From Bacteroidales bacterium (GTDB taxonomy: Bacteria > Bacteroidota > Bacteroidia > Bacteroidales > P3), in assembly GCA_017479385.1 (NCBI GenBank), contig JAFVCE010000002.1, positions 1-64,000 of the forward strand: a stretch of 64,000 nucleotides of DNA, read 5' to 3'. A program made the position numbers and the translations under genes. How positions within the stretch are numbered: the first letter of the stretch is position 1; every line of letters begins with the position of its first letter. Positions 16,434-24,399 of this stretch are shown in pieces. The notes beneath the pieces were generated by a model. That model had not been told where the DNA came from. It was given only the letters and a program-made list of their open reading frames with translations, and searched no databases.

Positions 16434-17780
16434 TTACTTGGTGCGAACAACGGTGCTCTCGCCAATCCATCCCGGCACGGTGAAGCGTTGGCCGTTTTCG
16501 AGGCCAGCCATGAAAGCGTCGGCCTGGGCGGGGAAGTAGGCGCGATAGCGAGCAATCTGGGCGTCGGCAGCCTCGACGTTGGCCGGCGAGGGGTCTACCT
16601 GTTTGGCCTTGGTGGCTTTGTCGACGGCGGCCCAATAGGCGCTGCGGCCGTGGATGTTATCTTCCGAAGCGGTGCTCGACGACTGGGCATAGAGCTGTGC
16701 AATCTGGCGGTAGGGTTCGCCCTTGGTGGGGTCGATTTCGGCAGCGCGGTTGAAGGCAGAACGAGCAGCCGAGTAGCTGTTGGTGGCGCCATAGGCTATG
16801 CCGAGCAGGAGGTAGGCGTTGTAGCGGTCTTTGGTCTCGGTGAGTTTATCGACGGCGTCGTTTAGGTACTTGGCAGCGTCAGAATAGCGTTGCTTGCTGA
16901 TGCACATCTTACCCATACGAACCGCGATGGCGGGCGAGGGTTCGAGACTGTAGAGCTTCTCGGTGGTGGAGAAGAAGAGGGGCACGTCGGTGCAACCTTT
17001 TTTCATAAGTATGCCAGAAATCTTCTTGAGGAGGTCGATGTTGGTGGGGTCGGCTTCGAACTTCTTGGCATAGATTTCGACCAGCTGGCCGCAGTCGGCA
17101 AAGGGTGCGAAAGCAGCCTCGACACCTCCAATGTAGCCACGAATGAGGTTGGTCTTGGCCGTGTCGGCGGCGTTGGCAATGAGCTGGGCCTCGAGCACTT
17201 CGCTCACCACGTCGTAGTTGTCGACCACCAGGGTAGGTTCGGCAAAGCCAGCTTTGACATATTTGATAGTGGCTTCCATATACTTCACGGCATAGGCAGC
17301 TTCGAGGTCTTTGCCACCAGCAGCGATGGCCTGCGAGTAGATTTCGTAGTAGCCTTTAATGTCGTCGGGTTTCAGGGCCTGATAGTCCATAGCTTTGCGA
17401 GCCAGCACCTCGGGGCGTTCGCCAAAGTTGGCAATACGGGTGTCGTACATGGCCATCAACTCGGCAATAAGGCTGTCGCGCACGTCGGCCTCTTTGGTTT
17501 TGTTGATGAGGTACTTGATAATGGTGGCGCCGTTGAGGTAGAGGTTCTTGCTCTGTTGGGGGCAAGTAGCCACAATGGTTTGCCAACGAGGATAGGTCTC
17601 TTCAAGGTAGCGACCGTCTTTGGTGGCTTTGTATTGCTTCATCGCGTCTTGATAGAGCGAGACCGGTTCCATCATCGATTCCTGTTGTTCGGGAGTGCAT
17701 CCCCAGTTGCGCTGAGCCGATGCGCCGAAGCTCATTGCGAGCAGTCCGAGGCCCAAGGCCAATGTTTTGATGTTCTTCAT
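16434..17780 (-). CDS. Secreted tetratricopeptide-repeat protein
   Basis: The 448-residue protein has a signal peptide (MKNIKTLALGLGLLAMSFGASAQ) and helical repeats throughout. The clearest TPR-like units are in the second half (RYSDAAKYLNDAVDKLTETKDRYNAYLLLGIAYGATNSYSAARSAFNRAAEIDPTKGEPYRQIAQLYAQ, about residues 310-375). Several cysteines are spaced along the protein (GCTPEQQ, VATCPQQ, FADCGQL, KKGCTDV). It should act as a periplasmic scaffold. It lies between an outer-membrane barrel gene and lptC, an arrangement that suggests an envelope-assembly role, but this is inference. It ends only 4 bp before the lptC GTG. Confidence 0.78.
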   Translation of the reverse strand: MKNIKTLALGLGLLAMSFGASAQRNWGCTPEQQESMMEPVSLYQDAMKQYKATKDGRYLEETYPRWQTIVATCPQQSKNLYLNGATIIKYLINKTKEADVRDSLIAELMAMYDTRIANFGERPEVLARKAMDYQALKPDDIKGYYEIYSQAIAAGGKDLEAAYAVKYMEATIKYVKAGFAEPTLVVDNYDVVSEVLEAQLIANAADTAKTNLIRGYIGGVEAAFAPFADCGQLVEIYAKKFEADPTNIDLLKKISGILMKKGCTDVPLFFSTTEKLYSLEPSPAIAVRMGKMCISKQRYSDAAKYLNDAVDKLTETKDRYNAYLLLGIAYGATNSYSAARSAFNRAAEIDPTKGEPYRQIAQLYAQSSSTASEDNIHGRSAYWAAVDKATKAKQVDPSPANVEAADAQIARYRAYFPAQADAFMAGLENGQRFTVPGWIGESTVVRTK

Positions 17781-17831
17781 AATTATAACGATTTCTTTTT
17801 TAGTTCGTTTTTTTGATGATTTATTGCACTA

Positions 17832-19193
17832 TTAGTTATATTTTCTTTTCATAAACCAGGTTTCGCAGCTGCTGATGGCAATGCCAAAAGTGAGGCGTTC
17901 CTGCAGCAGGAGGTCTTTTTGACCGAAGTGAGAGTAGGCCACGCTGAAGGATAGTAGCGAGCGGCCCTTGCGCATGGGGAGCGAAGCTCCGGCCCCGAGC
18001 CCCCACTCGGCGAGAGGCTGCTTGTTAGCGGCCTCGCCAAGCACCAGACGGTTGTTCTCGTAGTGTCCGCCAGCACTCCAAGTTATGCGTCGCCAGTACG
18101 ACGAAGCGTCGCGGTCGCCCTTAAACTCGAGGGCCATCGCCAAGCGACTGCTGGGCTCGTATTGCACCATACTTTGGCCAAAGATTTCGATTGGCGAACC
18201 TTCTGTGTACTTGGTGCCACTCCATGGGGCAAAAGTGTAGTCGAGAGATATGGCCCACATACCATCGCGCTCGAGCGAGAGCCCGAGCCCAAAGGTGCTG
18301 GCGGTTTGGGCTCGGCTGACGAAGGTTCCCTCCTCGCCACGCAGGGGGTAGATGGTGTCGGTTAGGGCGGTAGAGGTGCGGAAGAAGGTGTAGACCAGGC
18401 CCTCTTCGTTCAAACTATAGTCCATGCCTGGGGCGAAGGTGAAGCCGGTCCCGAGGGTATACTTTGAGCCAAGGGGAATATAGAACTGCAAACCGGCGTC
18501 GAAAGCAAAGTTGCGCACGTAGGTGTCCTTCATCTTGCGCGAGTTCATAAAATAAGAGGTGTCGTTGCCCTGGTGTTCGTAGGCTATGGTGCGCTGTATT
18601 GAGCCGGTGAGCAGTTTGGCATTGAAGCCGGCCTGCAGTCGCACATCGCGCTTGTCCGGACGCCCCACAATGTTGAAAGCCGAGCCGATAAACACCTGAC
18701 TCACGCTGCCGTAGCCATCGTAGCGGGTCTTGATGTTGCCGCTAATGGGGTCGGTTGTGGAACTGACCGACTCGTAGTCGGCTGTGCTGTAGGGCATAAG
18801 GCCGCCGCCAATCTTCCACCACTTGGTGATGGGCATGGCAAAGGTTATGCTACCCAGGTGCGACTGGAAGTCGTTGGCTCTCTTTGCAGAATTGCTCAAG
18901 GTGCTCATTTGGAGGGTGAAACCCATGTCGAACACAAAGCTCTGGGGTTCGATAGAGGCGTAGCTGGCGGGGTTGAAGGGATTGACAAAGTTGTTGCCCG
19001 AACGGCTGATGACGGCGCCACCGTTGCGGGCAGCCATGGGCATATTGAATGGTTGCTCTTCGAGGCCTATGCCAAATTGCGAGAAAGGGGCGTTGCTACC
19101 ACTCTGAGCCGCAGCCGGCAGGGCGGCCGAGAGGGCTGCAAAAGCAACCAACAGTGCCGCTGTGTTGAATATTTTATTTATTTTGCTGTTCAT
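17832..19193 (-). CDS. Outer-membrane beta-barrel protein, FadL/OmpP1-like
   Basis: The 453-residue protein has a signal peptide ending near LPAAAQSG. Its body is made of alternating polar/aromatic strands (for example FVFDMGFTLQMSTLSNSAKR and WAISLDYTFAPWSG), ending in the aromatic-rich LTFGIAISSCETWFMKRKYN. The start SNAPFSQFGIG with AARNGGAVISRSGNNFVNPFNPASYA resembles barrel proteins of the OmpP1/FadL type, common in Bacteroidota and often of unknown substrate. The ATG at 19193 overlaps the coaX stop by 4 bp (ATGA); a TTG two codons earlier is less likely. Confidence 0.75.
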   Translation of the reverse strand: MNSKINKIFNTAALLVAFAALSAALPAAAQSGSNAPFSQFGIGLEEQPFNMPMAARNGGAVISRSGNNFVNPFNPASYASIEPQSFVFDMGFTLQMSTLSNSAKRANDFQSHLGSITFAMPITKWWKIGGGLMPYSTADYESVSSTTDPISGNIKTRYDGYGSVSQVFIGSAFNIVGRPDKRDVRLQAGFNAKLLTGSIQRTIAYEHQGNDTSYFMNSRKMKDTYVRNFAFDAGLQFYIPLGSKYTLGTGFTFAPGMDYSLNEEGLVYTFFRTSTALTDTIYPLRGEEGTFVSRAQTASTFGLGLSLERDGMWAISLDYTFAPWSGTKYTEGSPIEIFGQSMVQYEPSSRLAMALEFKGDRDASSYWRRITWSAGGHYENNRLVLGEAANKQPLAEWGLGAGASLPMRKGRSLLSFSVAYSHFGQKDLLLQERLTFGIAISSCETWFMKRKYN

Positions 19194-19882
19194 ATACAAT
19201 ATTCTTCGTTAAATTTCGTTATCTCATATAGGCCGTGGAAGACCAAGTTGTCTACAATGCGAAAGGGGTGCCAGCCGTCGTTTAGCCACTCTGCAAGGCG
19301 CAGAGCGTCGCCACCCGTGAGCCACAACTGGCAGGGGCCGCACCCTTGCTCGTAGCGCTGCACCAGCGCGCGCACCGCACCTGCAGTGCTGGCCACAACG
19401 CCCAGCGTTATCGAGGCTTCGGTGGTGGTGCCGGCTGTGGCAGAAAGGTCTACGCCCTCGGGCGAGACCAGTGGCAACCGAGCGGTTAAGTTGTGTAGAG
19501 CCGCGAGGCTCATATCGATGCCAGGCAGTATGGCGCCGCCCACGTAGGTAGAGTTCTGAACGAGGTCTGCGGTTATGCAGGTGCCGGCGTCGACCACAAT
19601 ACAGTTCTGCCTCTCGGCCAAAGCCCAAGCCCCACAGGCTGCAGCCAAGCGGTCGGGCCCGAGAGTAGAACGCCGATAGCTGACTCCTATCGGAACCCGT
19701 GTGTCGGGTCCGAGCACGAGTGCCCCTTGGGGCAACCCCTCTGGCAACGGGCCGCTGGCGCAAACAATGGCGCGGTCGTAGCAGGCCTGCTGCCAACGGT
19801 CGACGAGGCTCATCTGCCCCTCGTCGTCGAAGAGGGCCGCCTTGGTGCGAGTGTTGCCAATGTCGAGTGCCAGGGTCTTCAT
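19190..19882 (-). CDS. coaX: Type III pantothenate kinase
   Basis: CoaX phosphorylates pantothenate, the first step of coenzyme A synthesis, in the cytoplasm. The ATP-binding fold is shown by the opening LALDIGNTRTKAALFDD and by the central CIVVDAGTCITADLV. The substrate-side loop GGAILPGIDMSLAALHNLTARLP and the LWLTGGDA motif are also present. Its 230 residues are a little short of typical family members. It overlaps pth upstream and the barrel gene downstream by 4 bp each, so all three are in one transcript. Confidence 0.93.
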   Translation of the reverse strand: MKTLALDIGNTRTKAALFDDEGQMSLVDRWQQACYDRAIVCASGPLPEGLPQGALVLGPDTRVPIGVSYRRSTLGPDRLAAACGAWALAERQNCIVVDAGTCITADLVQNSTYVGGAILPGIDMSLAALHNLTARLPLVSPEGVDLSATAGTTTEASITLGVVASTAGAVRALVQRYEQGCGPCQLWLTGGDALRLAEWLNDGWHPFRIVDNLVFHGLYEITKFNEEYCI

Positions 19883-20460
19883 TCGGTTGTGGGTTGGGGT
19901 TTGGTGTTGACGGAGTTCATAGCGCGAGCCGGCCCTTGGGTGACAAACATCTTTATGCCGTCGGCTGCGCGGTCGAGGGCCGGTTCGAGCAGCGCGAGTT
20001 CTTCGGCCGTGAAGCGGCCAAGCACATAGTCAATCTGCCGGCCGCGAGCAAAATTGTCGCCCACCCCTACCCGCAGCCGCGCGTAGGCTGCCGAGCCGAG
20101 GCTGCGTTCGATGTCGGTCAGGCCGTTGTGACCACCAGCCGAACCGTTCTGCTTCATGCGGAGGGTGCCAACCGGTAGCGCTATGTCGTCGACCACCACC
20201 AGCAACTGCTCGGTGGGCAACTTCTCGGCCTGGAGCCAATACTTGACGGCCTTGCCACTGAGGTTCATATAGGTTGTGGGTTTGATGAGGACCAGCGTGC
20301 GCCCTTTGTGGCGCAACTCGGCACGATAGGCATGGCGCTCGAGGCTCCAGCGCTCGCCGGCTTCGGCCACCATTCGGTCGAGGACCATAAAACCGCTGTT
20401 GTGGCGGGTCCCTTCATACTCCTCGCCAACATTACCCAATCCGACTATGAGGTATTTCAT
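19879..20460 (-). CDS. pth: Peptidyl-tRNA hydrolase
   Basis: Pth releases peptides from peptidyl-tRNAs that drop off the ribosome. The sequence begins MKYLIVGLGNVGEEYEGTRHNSGF, which includes the substrate-binding Asn and catalytic His of the family. It continues with LIKPTTYMNLSGKAV, VVVDDIALPVG and GSAGGHNGLTDIERSLG. At 193 residues it is full length. An in-frame ATG upstream (20535, MNFIEKLLML) lies only 6 bp after the TAACTTTG promoter box, so the ATG at 20460 is preferred. It is the first gene of the pth-coaX-barrel-TPR-lptC-lpxD-glycosyltransferase unit. Confidence 0.95.
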   Translation of the reverse strand: MKYLIVGLGNVGEEYEGTRHNSGFMVLDRMVAEAGERWSLERHAYRAELRHKGRTLVLIKPTTYMNLSGKAVKYWLQAEKLPTEQLLVVVDDIALPVGTLRMKQNGSAGGHNGLTDIERSLGSAAYARLRVGVGDNFARGRQIDYVLGRFTAEELALLEPALDRAADGIKMFVTQGPARAMNSVNTKPQPTTE

Positions 20461-20541
20461 TGTCTGCCGTGGTTTTTCATTATCAGCGCTATGCTTTGGT
20501 TTACAAAGCATTAACAACTTTTCGATAAAATTCATCACCTG

Positions 20542-20549
20542 CAAAGTTA
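20542..20549 (-). promoter_or_regulatory. -7 promoter box for the pth unit
   Basis: TAACTTTG on the minus strand is followed by GCAGG and a leader of about 75 nt to the pth ATG. An A/T-rich run lies upstream. A 14-bp palindrome AAAAGGGCCCTTTT lies nearby at about 20596-20609 in the divergent intergenic region. Confidence 0.6.
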
Positions 20550-20647
20550 CACATTTTTTTTTAATCGACAATTTTTTTGTTGCCCGAGCGCAATAAAAGG
20601 GCCCTTTTTGCGTTATTATTCTGTACGAAAAAAACCGACAATTTTTT

Positions 20648-22804
20648 ATGAAACGAACTTTTATCACTTTTGCAATTCTGATAACCACCCTCGTGGCTTG
20701 GGCCGACGAGGGTATGTGGATACCTATGTTGCTGCAACGCAACGAAGCCGCTATGCAACGTGCCGGAATGCACATCTCGGCCAGCGACATCTACGACGTG
20801 AACAACGCCTCGCTCAAGGACGCCGTGGTGCTCTTTGGCGGCGGCTGCTCGGGCGAGTTTGTGAGCGCCGAAGGCCTGCTGCTAACCAACCACCACTGTG
20901 GCTACAGCTACATTGTGAGCCACAGCACCGTCGAACACGACTACCTTACCCACGGTTTTTGGGCCGCCGACCGCAGCCAAGAACTGCCCTGCCCAGGCCT
21001 GACAGCCACCCGCTTGGTGCGCATGGAGGATGTGACCGCGCAGGTGCTCGATGGCGTTAGCCAAACCATGACCGAGGCCGAGCGCCAGGCCCTGGTGGCC
21101 AAAAACATAGAGCAACTCTCGAAGTCGCTCACCCAAGGCACCCACTACCGCTGTGTGATTAAACCTTTCTACTACGGCAACCAGTATTTTGCCTACATCA
21201 ACGAGGTGTTTACCGACGTGCGCTTGGTGGGCACCCCTCCCTCGAATATCGGCAAGTTTGGTGGCGACACCGACAACTGGATGTGGCCCCGCCACACGGG
21301 CGACTTCAGCGTTTTTCGCGTCTATACCAACGCCAACAACGAGCCGGCCGACTACAGCCGCGACAACCGCCCCTACCGTCCGCTCAAACACCTCGAAGTT
21401 AGCCTCAAAGGGGTCAACGAGGGCGACTTCACCTTCGTCTTTGGCTACCCCGGCACCACGCGCCGCTACGTTACGCACGACGCCGTTGACCTCGCCGCCA
21501 ACGTCGAGAACCCCATCCGCATTGCCATGCGCGACATACGCCTGAGCCACTACAAACGTGCCCAAGAGCTCTCGCCGGCCCTACGCCTGCGCTATGCCAC
21601 CCCAGTGGCCAACATTGCCAACGGTTGGAAGAAATGGCAGGGCGAAAGCCTCGGCATCGAGCGCCTGCACGGGGTGGAGCAGAAGCAGGAACAGGAGCGC
21701 GACTTTAGCCGCTGGGCCAGCAGCCGCCCCGAATACTCAACCGTGCTCGGCAACCTCGAAAAACTCTACGCCCGCCTGCGCCCGCTCGACGTGAAGCGCA
21801 CCTGGTATAGCGAAGCCATCCTGGCCTCGGACCTCATGCAGCGCGCCAATCTGCTCGACCTGCTCGGCCAGGCCACGCCCGAGTCGGACCGCTGGACGCA
21901 AATCCTATCAGCCATAGACCGCAGCAATTCGCGCCTGTTCGACGAAGACACAATCTGGCAGTCGCACCTCGAGGTAGACCGCGCCATCTTTGTCGAGACC
22001 TTCATCGCCGCCTGGCGCGTCGGTCAAGCCCCCTATATGGACAAGAAGTACCGCTCCGAAGCCGAGCTGCGCAAAGGCCTCGACCGCGTGTTCGACAAAT
22101 CGCTGATTAACAAACCCGAACGCTTTGCTGCCTTTATAGACCAATACAGCGGCTCCAAAGACGACCTCGCAAAGATAGCCAAAGACCCAGCCGTAGACCT
22201 GCTGCGGGTGGCCAAGTCGTTTGCCCTCGCCTCCTACCTCGGCTCTGCCAACCAAACAGAGCTCTACAACCAAATTTCTGACAGCATTAACCTCCTCATG
22301 CGCACCTACATCCGCGGCATGATGGAGCAATATCCCGACAGCAACTTCTTTCCCGACGCCAACCTCACCCTGCGCGTAGCCTACGGCCACGTCGAAGGTT
22401 TCCGCCCACGCGACGCTGTGCGCTACACCCACTACTCGACCCTCGACGGCATTATCGAGAAAGAGAACCCCAACATCTACGACTACGTGGTCGAACCACG
22501 CCTCAAAGAGCTGTGGCGCACCAAAAATTATGGCCCCTACGCCAACGCCCAGGGCGAAATGCCAGTGGCCTTCATTGCCACCAACCACACCACGGGTGGC
22601 AACAGCGGTAGCCCTGTGCTCGACGCCGACGGCCGCCTCATTGGCATAAACTTCGACCGCTGCTGGGAGGGTACCATGAGCGACCTCCTTTTCGACCCCG
22701 CCTACTGCCGCAACATCTCGCTCGATGTGCGCTACTGCCTCTTTATCATCGACCGCTACGCCGGCGCCCATCATCTGATTGAAGAGATGGACATCGTGCG
22801 CTAA
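20648..22804 (+). CDS. S46-family dipeptidyl-peptidase, DPP11 type (Asp/Glu-specific)
   Basis: This secreted peptidase removes dipeptides from the N-termini of peptides in the periplasm, feeding amino-acid metabolism in asaccharolytic Bacteroidales. It has a signal peptide (ending LVAWA) and S46 catalytic blocks: His83 in TNHHCGY, an Asp in NWMWPRHTGDF (about residue 219) and Ser653 in TTGGNSGSPV. Arg671 in INFDRCWEGTMSD stands 18 residues after the catalytic Ser. This is the spacing of Arg673, which gives Porphyromonas DPP11 its acidic P1 preference, whereas DPP7-type enzymes have Gly there. The 718-residue length is normal. It is divergent from pth and 14 bp upstream of the thiamine pyrophosphokinase gene. 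Confidence 0.93.
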   Translation: MKRTFITFAILITTLVAWADEGMWIPMLLQRNEAAMQRAGMHISASDIYDVNNASLKDAVVLFGGGCSGEFVSAEGLLLTNHHCGYSYIVSHSTVEHDYLTHGFWAADRSQELPCPGLTATRLVRMEDVTAQVLDGVSQTMTEAERQALVAKNIEQLSKSLTQGTHYRCVIKPFYYGNQYFAYINEVFTDVRLVGTPPSNIGKFGGDTDNWMWPRHTGDFSVFRVYTNANNEPADYSRDNRPYRPLKHLEVSLKGVNEGDFTFVFGYPGTTRRYVTHDAVDLAANVENPIRIAMRDIRLSHYKRAQELSPALRLRYATPVANIANGWKKWQGESLGIERLHGVEQKQEQERDFSRWASSRPEYSTVLGNLEKLYARLRPLDVKRTWYSEAILASDLMQRANLLDLLGQATPESDRWTQILSAIDRSNSRLFDEDTIWQSHLEVDRAIFVETFIAAWRVGQAPYMDKKYRSEAELRKGLDRVFDKSLINKPERFAAFIDQYSGSKDDLAKIAKDPAVDLLRVAKSFALASYLGSANQTELYNQISDSINLLMRTYIRGMMEQYPDSNFFPDANLTLRVAYGHVEGFRPRDAVRYTHYSTLDGIIEKENPNIYDYVVEPRLKELWRTKNYGPYANAQGEMPVAFIATNHTTGGNSGSPVLDADGRLIGINFDRCWEGTMSDLLFDPAYCRNISLDVRYCLFIIDRYAGAHHLIEEMDIVR

Positions 22805-22818
22805 ATAGCCCCCAAGCC

Positions 22819-23472
22819 ATGGCCCGAATAGCAATACTCGCCGCAGGCGACTACCCCACCCACCCCACCCCTCTCGCCGCGTTGCGCGAGGCCGACCACA
22901 TTGTGTGCTGCGACAGCGCCTACGCCACCCTCGAAGCCCACGGCCTGCCGCAGGGCTCGGTGGTAGTGGTGGGCGACGGCGACTCGCTGCCACTCGCCCT
23001 GCGCCAGCGCCTCGGCGAGCGCTTTGTGCACATAACAGAGCAGGACTTTAACGACCTGCACAAAGCCGTGGGGTGGGCCGCGGAGCACTATGGCGTGGCT
23101 AACAACACCTACACCATTGTCGGAGCCACCGGTCGCCGCGAAGACCACACCATTGGCAACATAGCCTACCTCGCCACCTTTGCCGACGAGCACACGGGGC
23201 TCGACGTCGCTATGCTGACCAATTACGGGCAATTCAGCCTTGTGCGCGGCAGCCGCACCTTCGCCAGCCAACCAGGACAACAGGTGTCGCTCTTTGCCCT
23301 CGACCCCGAGCAGCCAGTCAGCGCCAGCGGCCTGCAATGGCCCCTATGCCGGCGACGCCTCGGCACCCTCTGGCAGGGCACCCTCAACGCCGCCCTCGGG
23401 CCCCAGTTCACCGTCGAGGGCTACAACCTCTTGGTCTACCAAACCCACGACACAAAAGAGGCTGCTAAATAG
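22819..23472 (+). CDS. thiN: Thiamine pyrophosphokinase
   Basis: The enzyme transfers pyrophosphate from ATP to thiamine, making thiamine diphosphate, the cofactor used for example by the pyruvate oxidoreductase at the left edge. Family motifs are IVCCDSAYATLEAHGLPQ, VVGDGDSL (metal binding), EQDFNDLHKAV and VGATGRREDHTIGNIAYL. The C-terminal domain ends in FTVEGYNLLVYQTH. At 217 residues it is the usual size. It lies 14 bp after the DPP11 gene and is probably cotranscribed. An 11-bp repeat array follows within 10 bp of its stop. Confidence 0.9.
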   Translation: MARIAILAAGDYPTHPTPLAALREADHIVCCDSAYATLEAHGLPQGSVVVVGDGDSLPLALRQRLGERFVHITEQDFNDLHKAVGWAAEHYGVANNTYTIVGATGRREDHTIGNIAYLATFADEHTGLDVAMLTNYGQFSLVRGSRTFASQPGQQVSLFALDPEQPVSASGLQWPLCRRRLGTLWQGTLNAALGPQFTVEGYNLLVYQTHDTKEAAK

Positions 23473-23480
23473 CTCAAAAA

Positions 23481-23557
23481 CAGGGTCAAAGAGGGGTTAA
23501 AGAGGGGTTAAGGTCGTATTGAGGTCGAACAAGCCTTGATAGTCAAGCATTTAGCAG
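23481..23557 (+). repeat. 11-bp repeat array downstream of thiN
   Basis: The plus strand reads AGAGGGGTTAA, AGAGGGGTTAA, GGTCGTATTGA, GGTCGAACAAG, then CCTTGATAGTCAAGCATTTA. The last three blocks recur almost unchanged at 30521-30579. It fills most of the convergent gap between thiN and the ABC transporter gene. Confidence 0.85.
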
Positions 23558-23642
23558 TGCCAAAAAAGCCTACTCGGGGCGGCCTTCCAGGCAGCCCAAT
23601 ACCGTCCATAAAGGCTCGAAAGTCCGGCCGTGCCGGCACCTC

Positions 23643-24386
23643 TCAATGCAAAAACCTGATATATCCCCCGTCGACGCTGGCGCTCACCCCAAACACGCGC
23701 TCTATGTTCTCGGGCGTCAACCCCTCGCACGTAGGCCCGTGGTAGACCACCCCACCCTGGCCTATCAGTATCAGGCTGGGGCAATAGCGGAGCGCCAAAT
23801 TCAGGTCGTGAAGAACGATGAGTATGGTCTTCCCCTCTACCCCACCCAAGAGGTCCATAATGCCAAACTGGTGCTGCACGTCGAGGTTCGAGACAGGTTC
23901 GTCGAGCAACATGACGGGCGTTTGCTGTGCAATGGCACGGGCCAGCATGACGCGTTGCAGCTCGCCGCCGCTAATCTCGTCGAGCTTGGCCAAACGCAGG
24001 TGCCATGTGCCGGTTTGGCGCATGGCCTGCTCGACTATGTCCCAGTCGGCCTGCGACTCGTTTTCGAGCCTGCGTTGGTAGGGGTTGCGGCCCATGAGCA
24101 CGGTTTCGAAAGCCGAGAACTCGAAGTCGGTTTGCGGGTGCTGCTGAACGTAGGCCACCAATTGCGCCATAGGACGAGCAGCGAGCGTGGCCACATCGTG
24201 GCCACCAACCAGCACCTGGCCGCCCAGAGGCCTCATCAGCCCACCCACACAGCGCAGCAGCGTGGTCTTGCCGCAGCCGTTGGCACCCATCACAGCGCAG
24301 AACGAGCCGCGCTCGAGGGCGAGGCTTATGTGGCTGAGCACGGTGCGGTGGCCGTAGCCGAGTGTGAGGTCGCAAAGCTTAATCAT
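23643..24386 (-). CDS. ABC transporter ATP-binding protein, iron-chelate/cobalamin type
   Basis: This cytoplasmic ATPase powers the neighbouring FecCD-type permease. It shows Walker A GANGCGKTT, the signature ISGGELQRVMLARAIA, Walker B VMLLDEPVSNLD and the switch LHDLN. The ATG at 24386 (MIKLCDLTLGYGHRTVL) gives 247 residues, normal for FecE/BtuD proteins; the longer open frame upstream overlaps the permease gene and is not used. It starts 13 bp after the permease stop. The substrate (ferric siderophore, haem or cobalamin) cannot be told. Confidence 0.92.
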   Translation of the reverse strand: MIKLCDLTLGYGHRTVLSHISLALERGSFCAVMGANGCGKTTLLRCVGGLMRPLGGQVLVGGHDVATLAARPMAQLVAYVQQHPQTDFEFSAFETVLMGRNPYQRRLENESQADWDIVEQAMRQTGTWHLRLAKLDEISGGELQRVMLARAIAQQTPVMLLDEPVSNLDVQHQFGIMDLLGGVEGKTILIVLHDLNLALRYCPSLILIGQGGVVYHGPTCEGLTPENIERVFGVSASVDGGYIRFLH

Positions 24387-24399
24387 GGGCAGGCGTGGG

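Noticed and set aside
20461-20535. Upstream in-frame start MNFIEKLLML for pth
   Set aside because: It lies six bases after the promoter box, and the family starts at MKYLIVGLGN.
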